From positions 476 to 40,193 of the forward strand of contig DFBX01000132.1 in NCBI GenBank assembly GCA_002366795.1: a stretch of DNA of 39,718 nt. Reading direction: 5' to 3'. The DNA comes from Rhodobacteraceae bacterium UBA3069. GTDB taxonomy: Bacteria > Pseudomonadota > Alphaproteobacteria > Rhodobacterales > Rhodobacteraceae. The position numbers and the translations under genes were made by a program. Shown here piece after piece: positions 17,223-26,907 of the stretch. Numbering within the stretch: the stretch's first letter is position 1; each line of letters opens with the position of its first letter. Under the pieces are notes generated by a model. The model had not been told where the DNA came from. It ran no database searches and saw only the letters and a program-made list of their open reading frames with translations.

Positions 17223-17678
17223 ATGGTTGAGATAGCGATGGTTTGGGTTGAGGGGGCGGATCGCTCCTTGGGTCTGCCTGCCTATGAAACGGCGGGCGCG
17301 GCGGGGGCTGATCTGAGCGCGAATTTCCCTGATCAGGGCGGGATCGAGATTGCCCCCGGCGGGCGGGCGCTGGTGCCGACCGGGCTGCGTCTGGCGATTC
17401 CCTTTGGCTACGAAGTACAGTTGCGCCCGCGTTCGGGGCTGGCGTTGAAGCATGGGATCACCCTGCCGAACAGCCCCGGCACCATCGACAGTGACTATCG
17501 CGGACCCTTGGGGGTGATCGTGATGAATGCGGGGGCAGAGCCGTTCCATGTGGCCCATGGCGACCGGATTGCGCAGATGGTGGTGGCCCCGGTGGTTCAG
17601 GGAGCTTTCGTTCTGGTGGATGCGCTGGACGATACCGCGCGCGGCGCGGGCGGGTTTGGCTCGACGGGGCGCGGCTGA
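17223..17678 (+). CDS. dut: Deoxyuridine 5'-triphosphate nucleotidohydrolase (dUTPase)
   Basis: Hydrolyses dUTP to dUMP, keeping uracil out of DNA and feeding thymidylate synthesis. 151 residues, the trimeric dUTPase length. Motifs 1 to 5 are recognisable: YETAGAAGADLSA, RPRSGLALKHG, NSPGTIDSDYRG, GDRIAQMVVAPV and the C-terminal arm GGFGSTGRG. Start ATG at 17223. Its stop overlaps the ATG of the ThiF/MoeB gene by one base (TGATG), so the two are coupled. The coaBC-dut neighbourhood is conserved in many proteobacteria. Confidence 0.97.
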   Translation: MVEIAMVWVEGADRSLGLPAYETAGAAGADLSANFPDQGGIEIAPGGRALVPTGLRLAIPFGYEVQLRPRSGLALKHGITLPNSPGTIDSDYRGPLGVIVMNAGAEPFHVAHGDRIAQMVVAPVVQGAFVLVDALDDTARGAGGFGSTGRG

Positions 17679-18745
17679 TGGTTCTGGTTCTTACCATGGC
17701 GGCGGCGATCTGGGGGATCGGTGTCTGGATGCAGGCCCCAAAGGGGGTGCGCTGGACCGCGATATTGATCTTGTTCGCGGTGGTGTTGCTGATCCAGATC
17801 ACCCTGCCCGCAGGGCATTCCCTGCGCCAGGCTACCGGGGGGCGGCTGGACCTGTGGCTAGTCCTTGGCGGCGGGGTTCTGTTGGTGGTTTTGTATCGGC
17901 TGGCGCTGGCAAACCTGCGGGCGCTGGTGGCCGCGCGGGAGACCCCCGAGGCAGAGGCGAGCGCTGCGGCGAAACAGGGGGCGTTCACGCCGGTCGAGCT
18001 GGACCGATATGCCCGGCATATCATGCTGCGCGAGGTCGGCGGACCGGGACAAAAGGCATTGAAACAGGCCAAGGTACTGGTGATCGGGGCTGGCGGGCTT
18101 GGATCGCCCGTGCTGCTGTACCTGGCGGCGGCGGGTGTGGGGACCATTGGCGTAATCGACGCGGACGAGGTGGACAATTCCAACCTGCAACGGCAGGTGA
18201 TCCACCGCGACGCGGATATGGGCATGCCCAAGGTGTTTTCCGCGCGGCAGGCCATGCTGGCGCAGAACCCGCATATCGAGGTGCGCGCCTATAACCGTCG
18301 GTTCAGCCTTGATATGGCGCCCGAACTGCTGGCCGAATATGACATGGTGATTGACGGGACCGACAATTTCGACACCCGCTATCTGGCCAATGCCTGCGCC
18401 GTGGCGGCGGGCATTCCGCTGATTTCCGGCGCGTTGTCGCAATGGGAAGGGCAGGTGTCTGTTTTTGATCCGGCACGCTCTGGCCCTTGTTATCGCTGCG
18501 TTTTTCCCGAAGCGCCGGCTGGCGGGCTGGCACCCAGCTGCGCCGAGGCGGGGGTGATTGGCCCGCTCCCCGGTGTGATCGGGTCGATCATGGCGGTCGA
18601 GGCGATCAAGCTGATCACCGGCGCGGGTGCGCCATTGCGCGGCGAGATGCTGATATACGACGCGCTTTGGGGCGAGACGCGGAAAATCGCCCTGAAACAC
18701 CGCGCGGACTGCCCAGATTGCGGAGATTTGCGCCCATCGGGGTGA
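17678..18745 (+). CDS. Membrane-anchored ThiF/MoeB/HesA-family E1-like adenylyltransferase
   Basis: 355 residues. The first 80 hold three hydrophobic segments (about 1-19, 26-46, 58-79), which ordinary MoeB/ThiF lack. From about residue 105 a complete E1-like domain follows: RYARHIMLREVGGPGQ, the nucleotide loop VIGAGGLGSP (G137-G142), DNSNLQRQVIHR, DGTDNFDTRYLAN, the Zn pairs CYRC and CPDC, and the crossover region APSCAEAGVIGPLPG with the candidate catalytic Cys. The reaction would be adenylation of the C-terminus of a ubiquitin-like sulfur carrier (MoaD or ThiS type). The anchor suggests it works at the inner membrane. Coupled to dut by overlap. Confidence 0.9.
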   Translation: MVLVLTMAAAIWGIGVWMQAPKGVRWTAILILFAVVLLIQITLPAGHSLRQATGGRLDLWLVLGGGVLLVVLYRLALANLRALVAARETPEAEASAAAKQGAFTPVELDRYARHIMLREVGGPGQKALKQAKVLVIGAGGLGSPVLLYLAAAGVGTIGVIDADEVDNSNLQRQVIHRDADMGMPKVFSARQAMLAQNPHIEVRAYNRRFSLDMAPELLAEYDMVIDGTDNFDTRYLANACAVAAGIPLISGALSQWEGQVSVFDPARSGPCYRCVFPEAPAGGLAPSCAEAGVIGPLPGVIGSIMAVEAIKLITGAGAPLRGEMLIYDALWGETRKIALKHRADCPDCGDLRPSG

Positions 18746-18789
18746 CTTCGCCCTGTGCGCTGCCTACATCTTGGTCAAAGGAGAACAAC

Positions 18790-20796
18790 ATGACCAATCT
18801 GCTTTTGTCCGACTGGAACACGCCCTTCGGCCTTGCCCCGTTCGACTGCATTTCCGACGAAGATTTCGCCCCGGCATTCGAGGTCGCGCTGGACGAGCAC
18901 AAGACCGAGATAGAGGCAATCGCGGGCAACACCGACGCGCCCACATTCGCCAACACGATCGAGGCGCTGGAAGGCGCGGGCAGGGCGTTGGACAAAGTCT
19001 TGTCCGTGTTTTTCACCGTGGCCGGGGCCGACAGCACCCCCGCGCGCGAAGCGCTGCAGCGCGCATTCTCGCCGAAATTGGCGGCGCATTCCGCTTGGGT
19101 CACGTCGAACAAGGCGCTGTTTTCACGGGTGGAAACGCTGTGGAGCCAGCGTGATGAGCTCGATCTGAGCGACGAGCAACAGCGCGTTCTGATGCTGACC
19201 CATCGCGGGTTCGTCCGCGCCGGTGCAGCGCTGGAAGGCGAGGCGGACGCGCGCATGAGTGCCATCAAATCGCGGCTTGCCGTGCTGGGGACCGAGTTCA
19301 CCCAGAACCTGCTGGCGGATGAACGTGAATGGGTCATGGAATTGGCCGAGGTCGATCTGGAAGGCCTGCCTGATTTCCTGGTGAATGCGGCCCGCGCGGC
19401 CGGGGCAGAGATGGGCAAGGGGCCGGTGATCACGCTGTCGCGTTCGCTGGCCACGCCGTTCCTGCAATCCTCGCCCCGGCGCGGTTTGCGCGAAACCGTC
19501 TGGCTGGCGTTCACCGCGCGCGGCGCGAACGGCCATGACAACCGGCCCATCGCGGCGGAAACCCTGGCGCTTCGGCAGGAACGCGCGCAGCTTTTGGGCT
19601 ATGACAGCTTTGCCGATTACAAGCTGAAAACCGAAATGGCAGGCGACCCGCAATCGGTGCGCAACCTGCTGACCGCCGTGTGGGAACCGGCCAAGGCCCG
19701 CGCCGAAGCGGATGCCGTGACGCTGGAAGCAATGATGCACGAGGATGGCGTGAATGGCCGTCTGGAGCCGTGGGACTGGCATTATTACGCGGCCAAACTG
19801 CGCCGCAAGCAGCACGATCTGGACGAGGCCGCGCTGAAACCCTACTTGCAACTGGACCGTATGATCGAAGCCGCGTTTTCTTGCGCGGGCCGCCTGTTCG
19901 GACTGGAGTTCGCCCCACTGGACGTGCCGCTGTATCACCCCGATTGCCGCGCATGGGAGGTGACGCGGAACGGCCAGCACATCGCGGTTTTCATCGGCGA
20001 TTATTTCGCACGCGGATCGAAACGGTCGGGCGCGTGGTGTTCCGCGATGCGGTCACAGGCGAAACACCCCGATGCGCAGGCACCCGTGGTCATCAACGTG
20101 TGCAATTTCGCCAAATCCGATCCGGCGCTGCTGTCCTATGACGACGCACGCACGCTGTTCCATGAATTCGGTCACGCGCTGCACCAGATGCTGTCGGACG
20201 TGACCTATGAAAGCATTTCCGGCACCTCGGTCGCGCGCGACTTTGTCGAATTGCCCTCGCAACTGTTTGAGCACTGGCTGGAAGTACCTGAAGTACTGGA
20301 AGAATTCGCTACCCATGCGGAGACCGGTCAGCCCATGCCCAAGGCGATGCTTGACAAGGTGCTGAAGGCAGCGAATTTCGACCAGGGGTTCCAGACGGTG
20401 GAATATGTCGCCTCGGCCTTGGTGGATCTGGAGTTTCATTCCGGCAAGCCCCCCGCCGATCCGATGGCGCGGCAGGTGGAAATCCTGGAAGGTCTGGGCA
20501 TGCCGCACCAGATCGCCATGCGCCACGCCACGCCGCATTTCGCGCATGTGTTTTCGGGCGACGGCTATAGCTCGGGCTATTACAGCTACATGTGGTCCGA
20601 GGTCATGGACGCCGACGCTTTCGCCGCATTCGAGGAAGCAGGCAGCCCGTTCGACGAGGGCATGGCCGCCGCGCTGGAGGAGAATATCCTGTCCAAGGGC
20701 GGATCGGTGGACGCGGCAGAGTTGTACACAAGGTTTCGCGGCCGCTTGCCGGGGGTGGATGCCCTGCTGAAAGGGCGCGGACTGACCCCGGCCTGA
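18790..20796 (+). CDS. M3 family zinc oligopeptidase (oligopeptidase A / Dcp type)
   Basis: 668-residue metallopeptidase of the thimet-oligopeptidase family, without a signal peptide and so cytoplasmic, degrading short peptides. The zinc site HEFGHALH is at residues 458-465, and the third ligand lies in the downstream helix containing ARDFVELPSQLFEHW. The N-terminal helical domain includes PTFANTIEALEGAGRAL. AGGAG precedes the ATG at 18790. OpdA versus Dcp cannot be told apart from the motifs alone. A gap of about 225 bp with hairpins follows. Confidence 0.94.
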   Translation: MTNLLLSDWNTPFGLAPFDCISDEDFAPAFEVALDEHKTEIEAIAGNTDAPTFANTIEALEGAGRALDKVLSVFFTVAGADSTPAREALQRAFSPKLAAHSAWVTSNKALFSRVETLWSQRDELDLSDEQQRVLMLTHRGFVRAGAALEGEADARMSAIKSRLAVLGTEFTQNLLADEREWVMELAEVDLEGLPDFLVNAARAAGAEMGKGPVITLSRSLATPFLQSSPRRGLRETVWLAFTARGANGHDNRPIAAETLALRQERAQLLGYDSFADYKLKTEMAGDPQSVRNLLTAVWEPAKARAEADAVTLEAMMHEDGVNGRLEPWDWHYYAAKLRRKQHDLDEAALKPYLQLDRMIEAAFSCAGRLFGLEFAPLDVPLYHPDCRAWEVTRNGQHIAVFIGDYFARGSKRSGAWCSAMRSQAKHPDAQAPVVINVCNFAKSDPALLSYDDARTLFHEFGHALHQMLSDVTYESISGTSVARDFVELPSQLFEHWLEVPEVLEEFATHAETGQPMPKAMLDKVLKAANFDQGFQTVEYVASALVDLEFHSGKPPADPMARQVEILEGLGMPHQIAMRHATPHFAHVFSGDGYSSGYYSYMWSEVMDADAFAAFEEAGSPFDEGMAAALEENILSKGGSVDAAELYTRFRGRLPGVDALLKGRGLTPA

Positions 20797-21021
20797 CCCC
20801 GGCCTGATCCTGCGGGTGGAAAGGGGCGCTCCCGCCCGTCGTCATGGCATCGAAGATGCCAATCCTTCGGTTGGGCGTGGCGTCGCGCCAAATGGCGCGG
20901 CGCGGGGGCGCACCCTGCCCGGCGCGGGGCAAAGCAAAAACCGCGGCCGGCGCCTTTCCCTTTCCTCCCCCATTCGGTAATTGATGTGGCAACCGAATTC
21001 GGACGATAGGACCGCACCAAA
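20797..21021 (+). other. Hairpin-rich gap between the oligopeptidase gene and valS
   Basis: No gene is seen here. Near the left side are a stem GGCATC-GAA-GATGCC (20846-20860) and a stem CGCGCC-AAAT-GGCGCG (20884-20899), which may end transcription of the oligopeptidase gene although no U run follows. Close to valS is an inverted repeat described separately. Confidence 0.5.
20972..20998 (+). promoter_or_regulatory. Inverted repeat in the valS leader
   Basis: ATTCGGT (20972-20978) and ACCGAAT (20992-20998) form a perfect 7-bp inverted repeat with a 13-nt spacer, ending 23 nt before the valS start codon. The right arm lies within the palindrome CCGAATTCGG. It could be an operator, or an RNA hairpin that affects valS translation. 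Function is unknown. Confidence 0.35.
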
Positions 21022-24000
21022 ATGGCCATGGAAAAGACATTCGACGCCGCCGCTGAATCCCGCCTTTACGAGGCATGGGAGAAGGCAGGCTGTTTCACCG
21101 CAGGAGCAAACGCCAAGCGGGCCGAAACCTTTTGCGTGATGATCCCGCCGCCCAACGTGACCGGCGCCTTGCACGTCGGCCATGCCTTCAACAATACGCT
21201 TCAGGACATCCTTGTGCGCTGGCACCGGATGCGCGGCTTTGACACGCTGTGGCAACCGGGGCAGGACCATGCGGGCATCGCCACGCAGTTGCAGGTCGAA
21301 AAGATGCTGGCCGCCGAGGGGCTGCCGGGCCGCCGCGAGATGGGGCGCGAGGCTTTCCTTGAGAAGGTCTGGGAGTGGAAGGAAAAATACGGCGGCACCA
21401 TCATCGGGCAGCTGAAACGGCTTGGCGCATCCTGTGACTGGTCGCGCAACGCCTTCACGATGGACACCAATTTCCACGAGGCGGTGCTGAAGGTTTTCGT
21501 GGAGATGTATAATAAGGGTCTGATCACCCGCGGCAAGCGGCTGGTCAACTGGGACCCGCACTTTGAGACCGCGATTTCCGATCTTGAGGTCGAGAATATC
21601 GAAACCCCCGGCCATATGTGGCATTTCAAATACCCGCTGGCGGGCGGGGCCACCTATGAATACGTGGAAAAGGACGAGGATGGGAATGTCACACTGCGCG
21701 AGATGCGCGATTACATTTCCATCGCCACGACCCGGCCTGAAACGATGTTGGGCGATGGTGCCGTGGCGGTGCATCCTTCGGACGAGCGTTATGCGCCGCT
21801 GATTGGCAAGCTGTGCGAAATTCCTGTCGGACCCAAGGAACACCGCCGCCTGATCCCGATCATCACCGACGAATACCCCGACCCCACCTTCGGTTCTGGC
21901 GCGGTGAAAATCACCGGCGCGCATGATTTCAACGACTATGGCGTGGCCAGCCGCAATGGCATCCCGATGTATCGCCTGATGGACACGCGCGGGCATATGC
22001 GGGCCGATGGCGCGCCCTATGCCGAGGCCTCGGCGCAGGCGCAGGCCCATGCCAAGGGCGCAGAATTCACCTTGATGGGCGTGGATGCGATCAACCTTGT
22101 GCCCGACGACCTGCGCGGGCTGGACCGGTTCGAGGCGCGTAAATTGGTGGTCGATCAGATCAACGCCGAAGGTTTGGCCGTGAAGGTGGCCGAGGTCACG
22201 AAAGACGAGGACGGCAACGAGGTCACCAACATGGTGCCTTACGTTGAATCCAAGCCGATCATGCAGCCCTTTGGCGACCGATCGAAGGTGGTGATCGAAC
22301 CGATGCTGACCGACCAGTGGTTCGTGGACACGGCCAAGATCGTGGAACCGGCACTGGACGCCGTGCGCGAGGGCCGCACCAAGATCATGCCGGAATCCGG
22401 CGAGAAAGTGTATTACCACTGGCTGGAGAATATCGAGCCGTGGTGCATTTCCCGCCAGCTGTGGTGGGGCCACCAGATTCCGGTCTGGTACGGGCTGGAC
22501 CTGTCCGCGCCCGGCTTCAAGGATGATGAAGGCGACGGCGCGCTGGACATGGTCGAAATCGGCCGCCTGCTGAACGAAGACGGGATGCTGCACGCGGGCG
22601 ACGTTATGCATTGCGCGCATGATTTCGACGCGGTGATCCCTGCCTTCCACGCTGAACTGGCCGACACGCCGATGCCGATCAGCCAGTCCCGCGTGATCGA
22701 GGTCGAAGACAAGCACGCCGCGATCGAGGCCTTTGCCGCTTCGCTGGCCGAATATGCCGAAACGCAAGATCCCACGCGGCTGGTCTATCCGGTCTGGCGC
22801 GACCCCGATGTGCTGGATACCTGGTTCTCCTCTGGCTTGTGGCCGATCGGCACGCTGGGCTGGCCGAACTGGGACGAGTCCACATCTAAATACTTCCCGA
22901 CCGACGTGCTGATCACCGGGCAGGACATCCTGTTCTTCTGGGTGGCGCGGATGATGATGATGCAGTTGGCCGTGGTCGATCAGGAACCGTTCCACACCGT
23001 CTACCTGCACCAGCTTGTCCGCGACGAGAAGGGCAAGAAGATGTCGAAAACCACGGGCAACGTGATCGACCCGCTGGAAATCATTGATGAATACGGCGCC
23101 GACGCGCTGCGCATGACCAACACCGCCATGGCGGCACTGGGCGGCGTGCTGAAACTGTCCGAGGAGCGCATCAAGGGCTACCGCAACTTCGGCACCAAGA
23201 TCTGGAACGCGGTGCGTTTCGCCGAAATGAACGGGGTATATGAGGGCGGCGCGCCCACCGCGGACATGCCCAAGGCCACCGAAACCGTGAACCGCTGGAT
23301 CATCGGCGAAACCGCACGCGTGCGTGAAACCGTCGATGCCGCGCTGGTGGCCTACCGGTTCAACGATGCGGCCCACACGCTGTATGGCTTCGTCTGGGGC
23401 AAGGTCTGCGACTGGTATGTCGAATTTTCCAAACCCCTGCTGATGGACGGAACCGAGGCAGAGCGCACCGAAACCCGCGCCGTCATGGGCTGGGTTCTGG
23501 ACCAGTGCATGATCATGCTGCATCCCATTATGCCGTTTATCACCGAGGAACTGTGGGGCGTCACAGGCACGCGGCCCAAGATGCTGATCCATGCCGATTG
23601 GCCGGAATACAAATCGGCCGATCTGGCCGATGCCGCAGCCGATCGCGAAATGACCTGGGTGATCGGGCTGATCGAAGAGGTCCGTTCCGTGCGGGCGCAG
23701 ATGCATGTGCCCGCCGGGTTGCATGTGTCGATGCTGCAAACCCAGCTGGACGCGGCGGGCCAAGCAGCGTGGGACCGCAACGAGGTGCTGATCAAACGCC
23801 TGGCCCGCATCGACAGCCTGACGGCGGTGGACAGCTTCCCCAAGGGGACGGTGACCATCGCGCCGGAAGGGGCCACTTTCGGCCTACCGCTGGCCGACAT
23901 CATCGATGTCGAAGAAGAAAAGGCGCGGCTGGAGAAAACGCTGAGCAAGCTGGCCAAGGAAATGGGCGGGCTGAATGGCCGGTTGAAGAACCCCAAGTTC

Positions 24001-24114
24001 GTGGAAAGCGCCCCCGAAGAGGTGGTCGTGGAAACCCGCGAATTGCTGGCCCTGAAGCTGGAAGAAGAAGCGACTTTGAAAGCCGCCCTTGCCCGTCTGG
24101 CCGAAATCGGTTGA
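21022..24114 (+). CDS. valS: Valyl-tRNA synthetase
   Basis: Class Ia aminoacyl-tRNA synthetase of 1030 residues. It has PPPNVTGALHVGHAF (HIGH equivalent HVGH at 51-54), the CP1 editing domain with TTRPETMLGD, the catalytic WISRQ-type stretch PWCISRQLWWGHQIPVW, and KMSKT at 673-677. A C-terminal coiled coil from about residue 955 onward is typical of ValS (EEEKARLEKTLSKLAKEMG). The ATG at 21022 is preceded by AGGA. A strong G/C hairpin follows 5 nt after the stop. Confidence 0.98.
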   Translation: MAMEKTFDAAAESRLYEAWEKAGCFTAGANAKRAETFCVMIPPPNVTGALHVGHAFNNTLQDILVRWHRMRGFDTLWQPGQDHAGIATQLQVEKMLAAEGLPGRREMGREAFLEKVWEWKEKYGGTIIGQLKRLGASCDWSRNAFTMDTNFHEAVLKVFVEMYNKGLITRGKRLVNWDPHFETAISDLEVENIETPGHMWHFKYPLAGGATYEYVEKDEDGNVTLREMRDYISIATTRPETMLGDGAVAVHPSDERYAPLIGKLCEIPVGPKEHRRLIPIITDEYPDPTFGSGAVKITGAHDFNDYGVASRNGIPMYRLMDTRGHMRADGAPYAEASAQAQAHAKGAEFTLMGVDAINLVPDDLRGLDRFEARKLVVDQINAEGLAVKVAEVTKDEDGNEVTNMVPYVESKPIMQPFGDRSKVVIEPMLTDQWFVDTAKIVEPALDAVREGRTKIMPESGEKVYYHWLENIEPWCISRQLWWGHQIPVWYGLDLSAPGFKDDEGDGALDMVEIGRLLNEDGMLHAGDVMHCAHDFDAVIPAFHAELADTPMPISQSRVIEVEDKHAAIEAFAASLAEYAETQDPTRLVYPVWRDPDVLDTWFSSGLWPIGTLGWPNWDESTSKYFPTDVLITGQDILFFWVARMMMMQLAVVDQEPFHTVYLHQLVRDEKGKKMSKTTGNVIDPLEIIDEYGADALRMTNTAMAALGGVLKLSEERIKGYRNFGTKIWNAVRFAEMNGVYEGGAPTADMPKATETVNRWIIGETARVRETVDAALVAYRFNDAAHTLYGFVWGKVCDWYVEFSKPLLMDGTEAERTETRAVMGWVLDQCMIMLHPIMPFITEELWGVTGTRPKMLIHADWPEYKSADLADAAADREMTWVIGLIEEVRSVRAQMHVPAGLHVSMLQTQLDAAGQAAWDRNEVLIKRLARIDSLTAVDSFPKGTVTIAPEGATFGLPLADIIDVEEEKARLEKTLSKLAKEMGGLNGRLKNPKFVESAPEEVVVETRELLALKLEEEATLKAALARLAEIG

Positions 24115-24118
24115 GAAA

Positions 24119-24148
24119 ACGGGGGGGGCGGCCTGATGCCGCCCCCGT
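24119..24148 (+). terminator. Probable transcription terminator after valS
   Basis: A long stem: ACGGGGG with extra G, then CGGC, loop CTGAT, then GCCGCCCCCGT. It starts 5 nt after the valS stop. No U run follows, so it is a strong hairpin rather than a textbook intrinsic terminator. The remaining bases up to 24261 show no gene and presumably hold the promoter of the copper module. Confidence 0.6.
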
Positions 24149-24261
24149 CATCGCACCGCGGGACCGCTCAATGTGTCTGCGGCGCAAGGCCTCCGCGTCA
24201 AAACGGCCGCAAGCGGTCGCGCACCATTGCAAAACCGCGCGGATTTTACGAATAGAATAGC

Positions 24262-24645
24262 ATGATTCCACGCAAGCCATATCGCGGCAGACTGCCGGGG
24301 CTCCTTTCGGTTGCCCTGTCGATGCTGTTGGCCGTGCAGGTTATCCTGTCTTTCATGCCGCAGCCTGCCAGTGCGGCAGGCGGGATGCAGGTGGTCATTT
24401 GCGGCGCGGGCGGTTTGCGCACCGTTGCCTTCGACCCAGTCACCGGAGAGGAACTGCCCCAGCAAGGGGTTTCGGCCAAGTGCCCCTTCTGCGTGGTCGG
24501 AATTGCCGTGCTGAGCGGGCGTATCACCCCGCTGCCCGTATCTTTTCAACACTACCGCGCGGATTTTGCCCTGTCGCAAGACGATCCCGCACAGGACCGG
24601 CATTGGACCACCAGCCGTATCCGGGGCCCCCCTTTGGCCGTTTGA
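24262..24645 (+). CDS. DUF2946-like exported protein of the copper module
   Basis: 127 residues. A basic start (RKPYRGR) is followed by a hydrophobic stretch ending ASA, a signal peptide or anchor. The mature part has MQVVICGAGGLRTVAFDPVTGEE and the pair KCPFCVVG, which resembles the short DUF2946 proteins commonly found beside TonB-dependent copper receptors. The Cys pair could bind copper; this is inference. No good ribosome-binding site is visible before the ATG. The next gene, the copper receptor, begins about 90 nt downstream, so an operon is likely. Confidence 0.7.
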   Translation: MIPRKPYRGRLPGLLSVALSMLLAVQVILSFMPQPASAAGGMQVVICGAGGLRTVAFDPVTGEELPQQGVSAKCPFCVVGIAVLSGRITPLPVSFQHYRADFALSQDDPAQDRHWTTSRIRGPPLAV

Positions 24646-24735
24646 ACTGCTGACATCATCATAATCAGACCGCGCGTGGGTGGCTTTCCGCTGCCAGTGA
24701 CGCGCGGCGTTCAAATATTCAAGGGACAACACCCT

Positions 24736-26784
24736 ATGCCTATTCACAATCCGCTGCGCCTTGGCGCTTATGCCCTGCTCATGTCCTCGGTTCCGGCCTT
24801 CGCGCTGGCACAAGAGGCCGATATCGAACTGCTGCCCATCGACGTGGCCGAAGAAAACGTGGCGGCAGCCACGCCTTCGTCCAGCGTTATCCTGCCCGAG
24901 GGTCAATATTCCGCACCTGTTGCCGATGGCGGCGACCTGCTGTCGAACGTGCCGGGCGTCAGCGCCAGCCGCATGGGCGGGCACGCGCTGGACATCATCA
25001 TCCGCGGCCAGCAGGGCAACCAGATTTCCGTGATCGACGCGGGGTCCATCACCTATGGCGCCTGCCCCAACCGGATGGACCCGCCCACCGCGACCACCGG
25101 CATCACCCGCGCCGACCGCATCGTGGTCGAACGCGGTTATGCCTCGGTCACCAACGGGCCGGGCGCGACGGGCGGAGCGGTCATCCTTGAACGCGATGCG
25201 CCGGAATTCGAAGATGACAACCGCTGGAGCGGTAATTTCACCCTTGGCGCGGCCAGCAATTCGCGCACGCTGGACGGGTCCGGCAACCTGTCCTTTGACA
25301 TGGGGGGCGGGTTCTACATGGAACTGTCCGCCGACGCCAAGACTGCCGGCAATTACAGCGACGGCGATGGGAACGAGATCCGCAGCGCTTATGACCAGAT
25401 GAGCGGCGGTATCACCTTTGGCTATGACAACAACGGTTTCGACATGGCGCTGGACATCGAACGCGACGAGGCGACGGGCATCTTGTTCGCAGGCGCGGGC
25501 ATGGACAGCCCTTATTCCTACACCGATGTCTACCGCCTGCGCGGCGGGATCGACCTGGACAAGGGCGCGCTGACCCGGATCGAGGGGAACCTGTTCCTTA
25601 CTTCCGTCGATCACCTGATGGACAACTATTCGCTGCGCAATCCCACGGCGATGATGGGCATGTCGGCCCCGACCTCGTCCGAGACATGGGGCGGCCAGCT
25701 GGAGGCACACCTGGATTTCGGCAATGTCCGCGCCAAGGTCGGGATCGACCACCAGTCCAACAACCGCATGGCCGAAGGATACATGGGCCCGATCGCCCAG
25801 ATCGAGGCACAGAACCCCGCGTTTCAGGTCGCGCTCAGTTGGCCCGACGTGACCATCGCCCAGACCGGCCTTTATGGCGAGGCCGAGGTCGACCTGAACG
25901 ACCGCACCATGCTGAAGCTGGGCGCGCGTTATGACTATGTCAAAGCCGACGCTGCGCTGGCCGCAGTGCCGACCACGGGCGGCATGGGCATGACCGCGAA
26001 CGATTTCTACACCATGCAATATGGCACCACCTTCGACAGCCCGCGCGAAGAGCATAACTTTGGCGGGCTTGTCCGGCTGGAATACGAACTGTCGCAATCC
26101 AGCACCCTGTTCGCGGGCCTGTCCCGGTCCGTTCGCACGGCGGATACGAACGAGCGCGCGATGGCGCGGTCCAACTGGGTCGGCAACCCCGACATCAATC
26201 CCGAAAAGCACAACCAGCTTGATTTCGGGATCGAAACGGCGCGCGACGACTGGTGGTTCACCGCATCGGCCTATGTCGATGACGTGGACGATTACATCCT
26301 GCGCGACGCGTTCACCGCGCCGGGCGTGACCACCTATCGCAATGTCAGCGCGTTTCTGGCCGGTGTCGAACTGGCCGGCGCATGGGAGCGGAACGGCTGG
26401 ATCATCGCGGGGGATGCGACCTACACCTATGGTCAGAACAAGACCGATGACCGCGCGCTGGCGCAGATCCCGCCGCTGTTCGGCAAGGTCGAAGCATCCT
26501 ATGGGCAGGACGCATGGCGCGTCGGTGGCCGCGTCAACTGGGTCGCGACCCAGAACCGGATCGACCCGGCGCGCGATCCGGGCAAGACCGATGGATGGGC
26601 CACGCTGGACGTGTTCGGCAGCTATGACCTGAACGACAAGGCGACACTGTTTGCCGGTGTGAACAACATCACCGACAAGACCTATGCCAATCATCTGGCC
26701 CGGTCCAACGTGTTCGACCCGGTGCTGACCCAGGTGAACGAGCCGGGCCGCACGGTCTATGTCAAACTCGAAGCGCGGTTCTGA
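24736..26784 (+). CDS. TonB-dependent copper receptor, OprC type
   Basis: 682-residue outer-membrane beta-barrel receptor with a signal peptide ending FALAQ. The plug domain includes DLLSNVPGVSASRMGG and the family hallmark CPNRMDPPT (Cys110, Met114), and further on VDHLMDNYSLR (His293, Met295). In Pseudomonas OprC, copper is held by a CxxxM pair and an HxM pair; both are kept here. The barrel ends in F, as outer-membrane proteins do (KLEARF). The start ATG is preceded by AAGGGAC. Context with the DUF2946 protein and a private tonB supports copper import. Confidence 0.9.
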   Translation: MPIHNPLRLGAYALLMSSVPAFALAQEADIELLPIDVAEENVAAATPSSSVILPEGQYSAPVADGGDLLSNVPGVSASRMGGHALDIIIRGQQGNQISVIDAGSITYGACPNRMDPPTATTGITRADRIVVERGYASVTNGPGATGGAVILERDAPEFEDDNRWSGNFTLGAASNSRTLDGSGNLSFDMGGGFYMELSADAKTAGNYSDGDGNEIRSAYDQMSGGITFGYDNNGFDMALDIERDEATGILFAGAGMDSPYSYTDVYRLRGGIDLDKGALTRIEGNLFLTSVDHLMDNYSLRNPTAMMGMSAPTSSETWGGQLEAHLDFGNVRAKVGIDHQSNNRMAEGYMGPIAQIEAQNPAFQVALSWPDVTIAQTGLYGEAEVDLNDRTMLKLGARYDYVKADAALAAVPTTGGMGMTANDFYTMQYGTTFDSPREEHNFGGLVRLEYELSQSSTLFAGLSRSVRTADTNERAMARSNWVGNPDINPEKHNQLDFGIETARDDWWFTASAYVDDVDDYILRDAFTAPGVTTYRNVSAFLAGVELAGAWERNGWIIAGDATYTYGQNKTDDRALAQIPPLFGKVEASYGQDAWRVGGRVNWVATQNRIDPARDPGKTDGWATLDVFGSYDLNDKATLFAGVNNITDKTYANHLARSNVFDPVLTQVNEPGRTVYVKLEARF

Positions 26785-26907
26785 TTGCGCGGGGATGCGC
26801 GGCGGGCTGGCCCTGCCGCGCATCCCGTTCTTCCCCATTCCTAGGTGCCCCATGCGGCCATTTTGCTTGATCCGTTCCGCGCTGCGCGCCCCTTTCACGG
26901 GGGTAGC

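Noticed and set aside
20797..21021. A T-box or riboswitch for valS
   Set aside because: No specifier loop or conserved T-box sequence is visible, and alphaproteobacteria do not use T-boxes for this.
20842..23763. A 973-codon open frame on the minus strand opposite valS
   Set aside because: Same reason; antisense shadow of a certain valS gene.
24121..24128. G8 tract after valS as another phase-variable site
   Set aside because: It is part of a terminator-like stem outside any coding region or translation-initiation site, so length change should have little effect.
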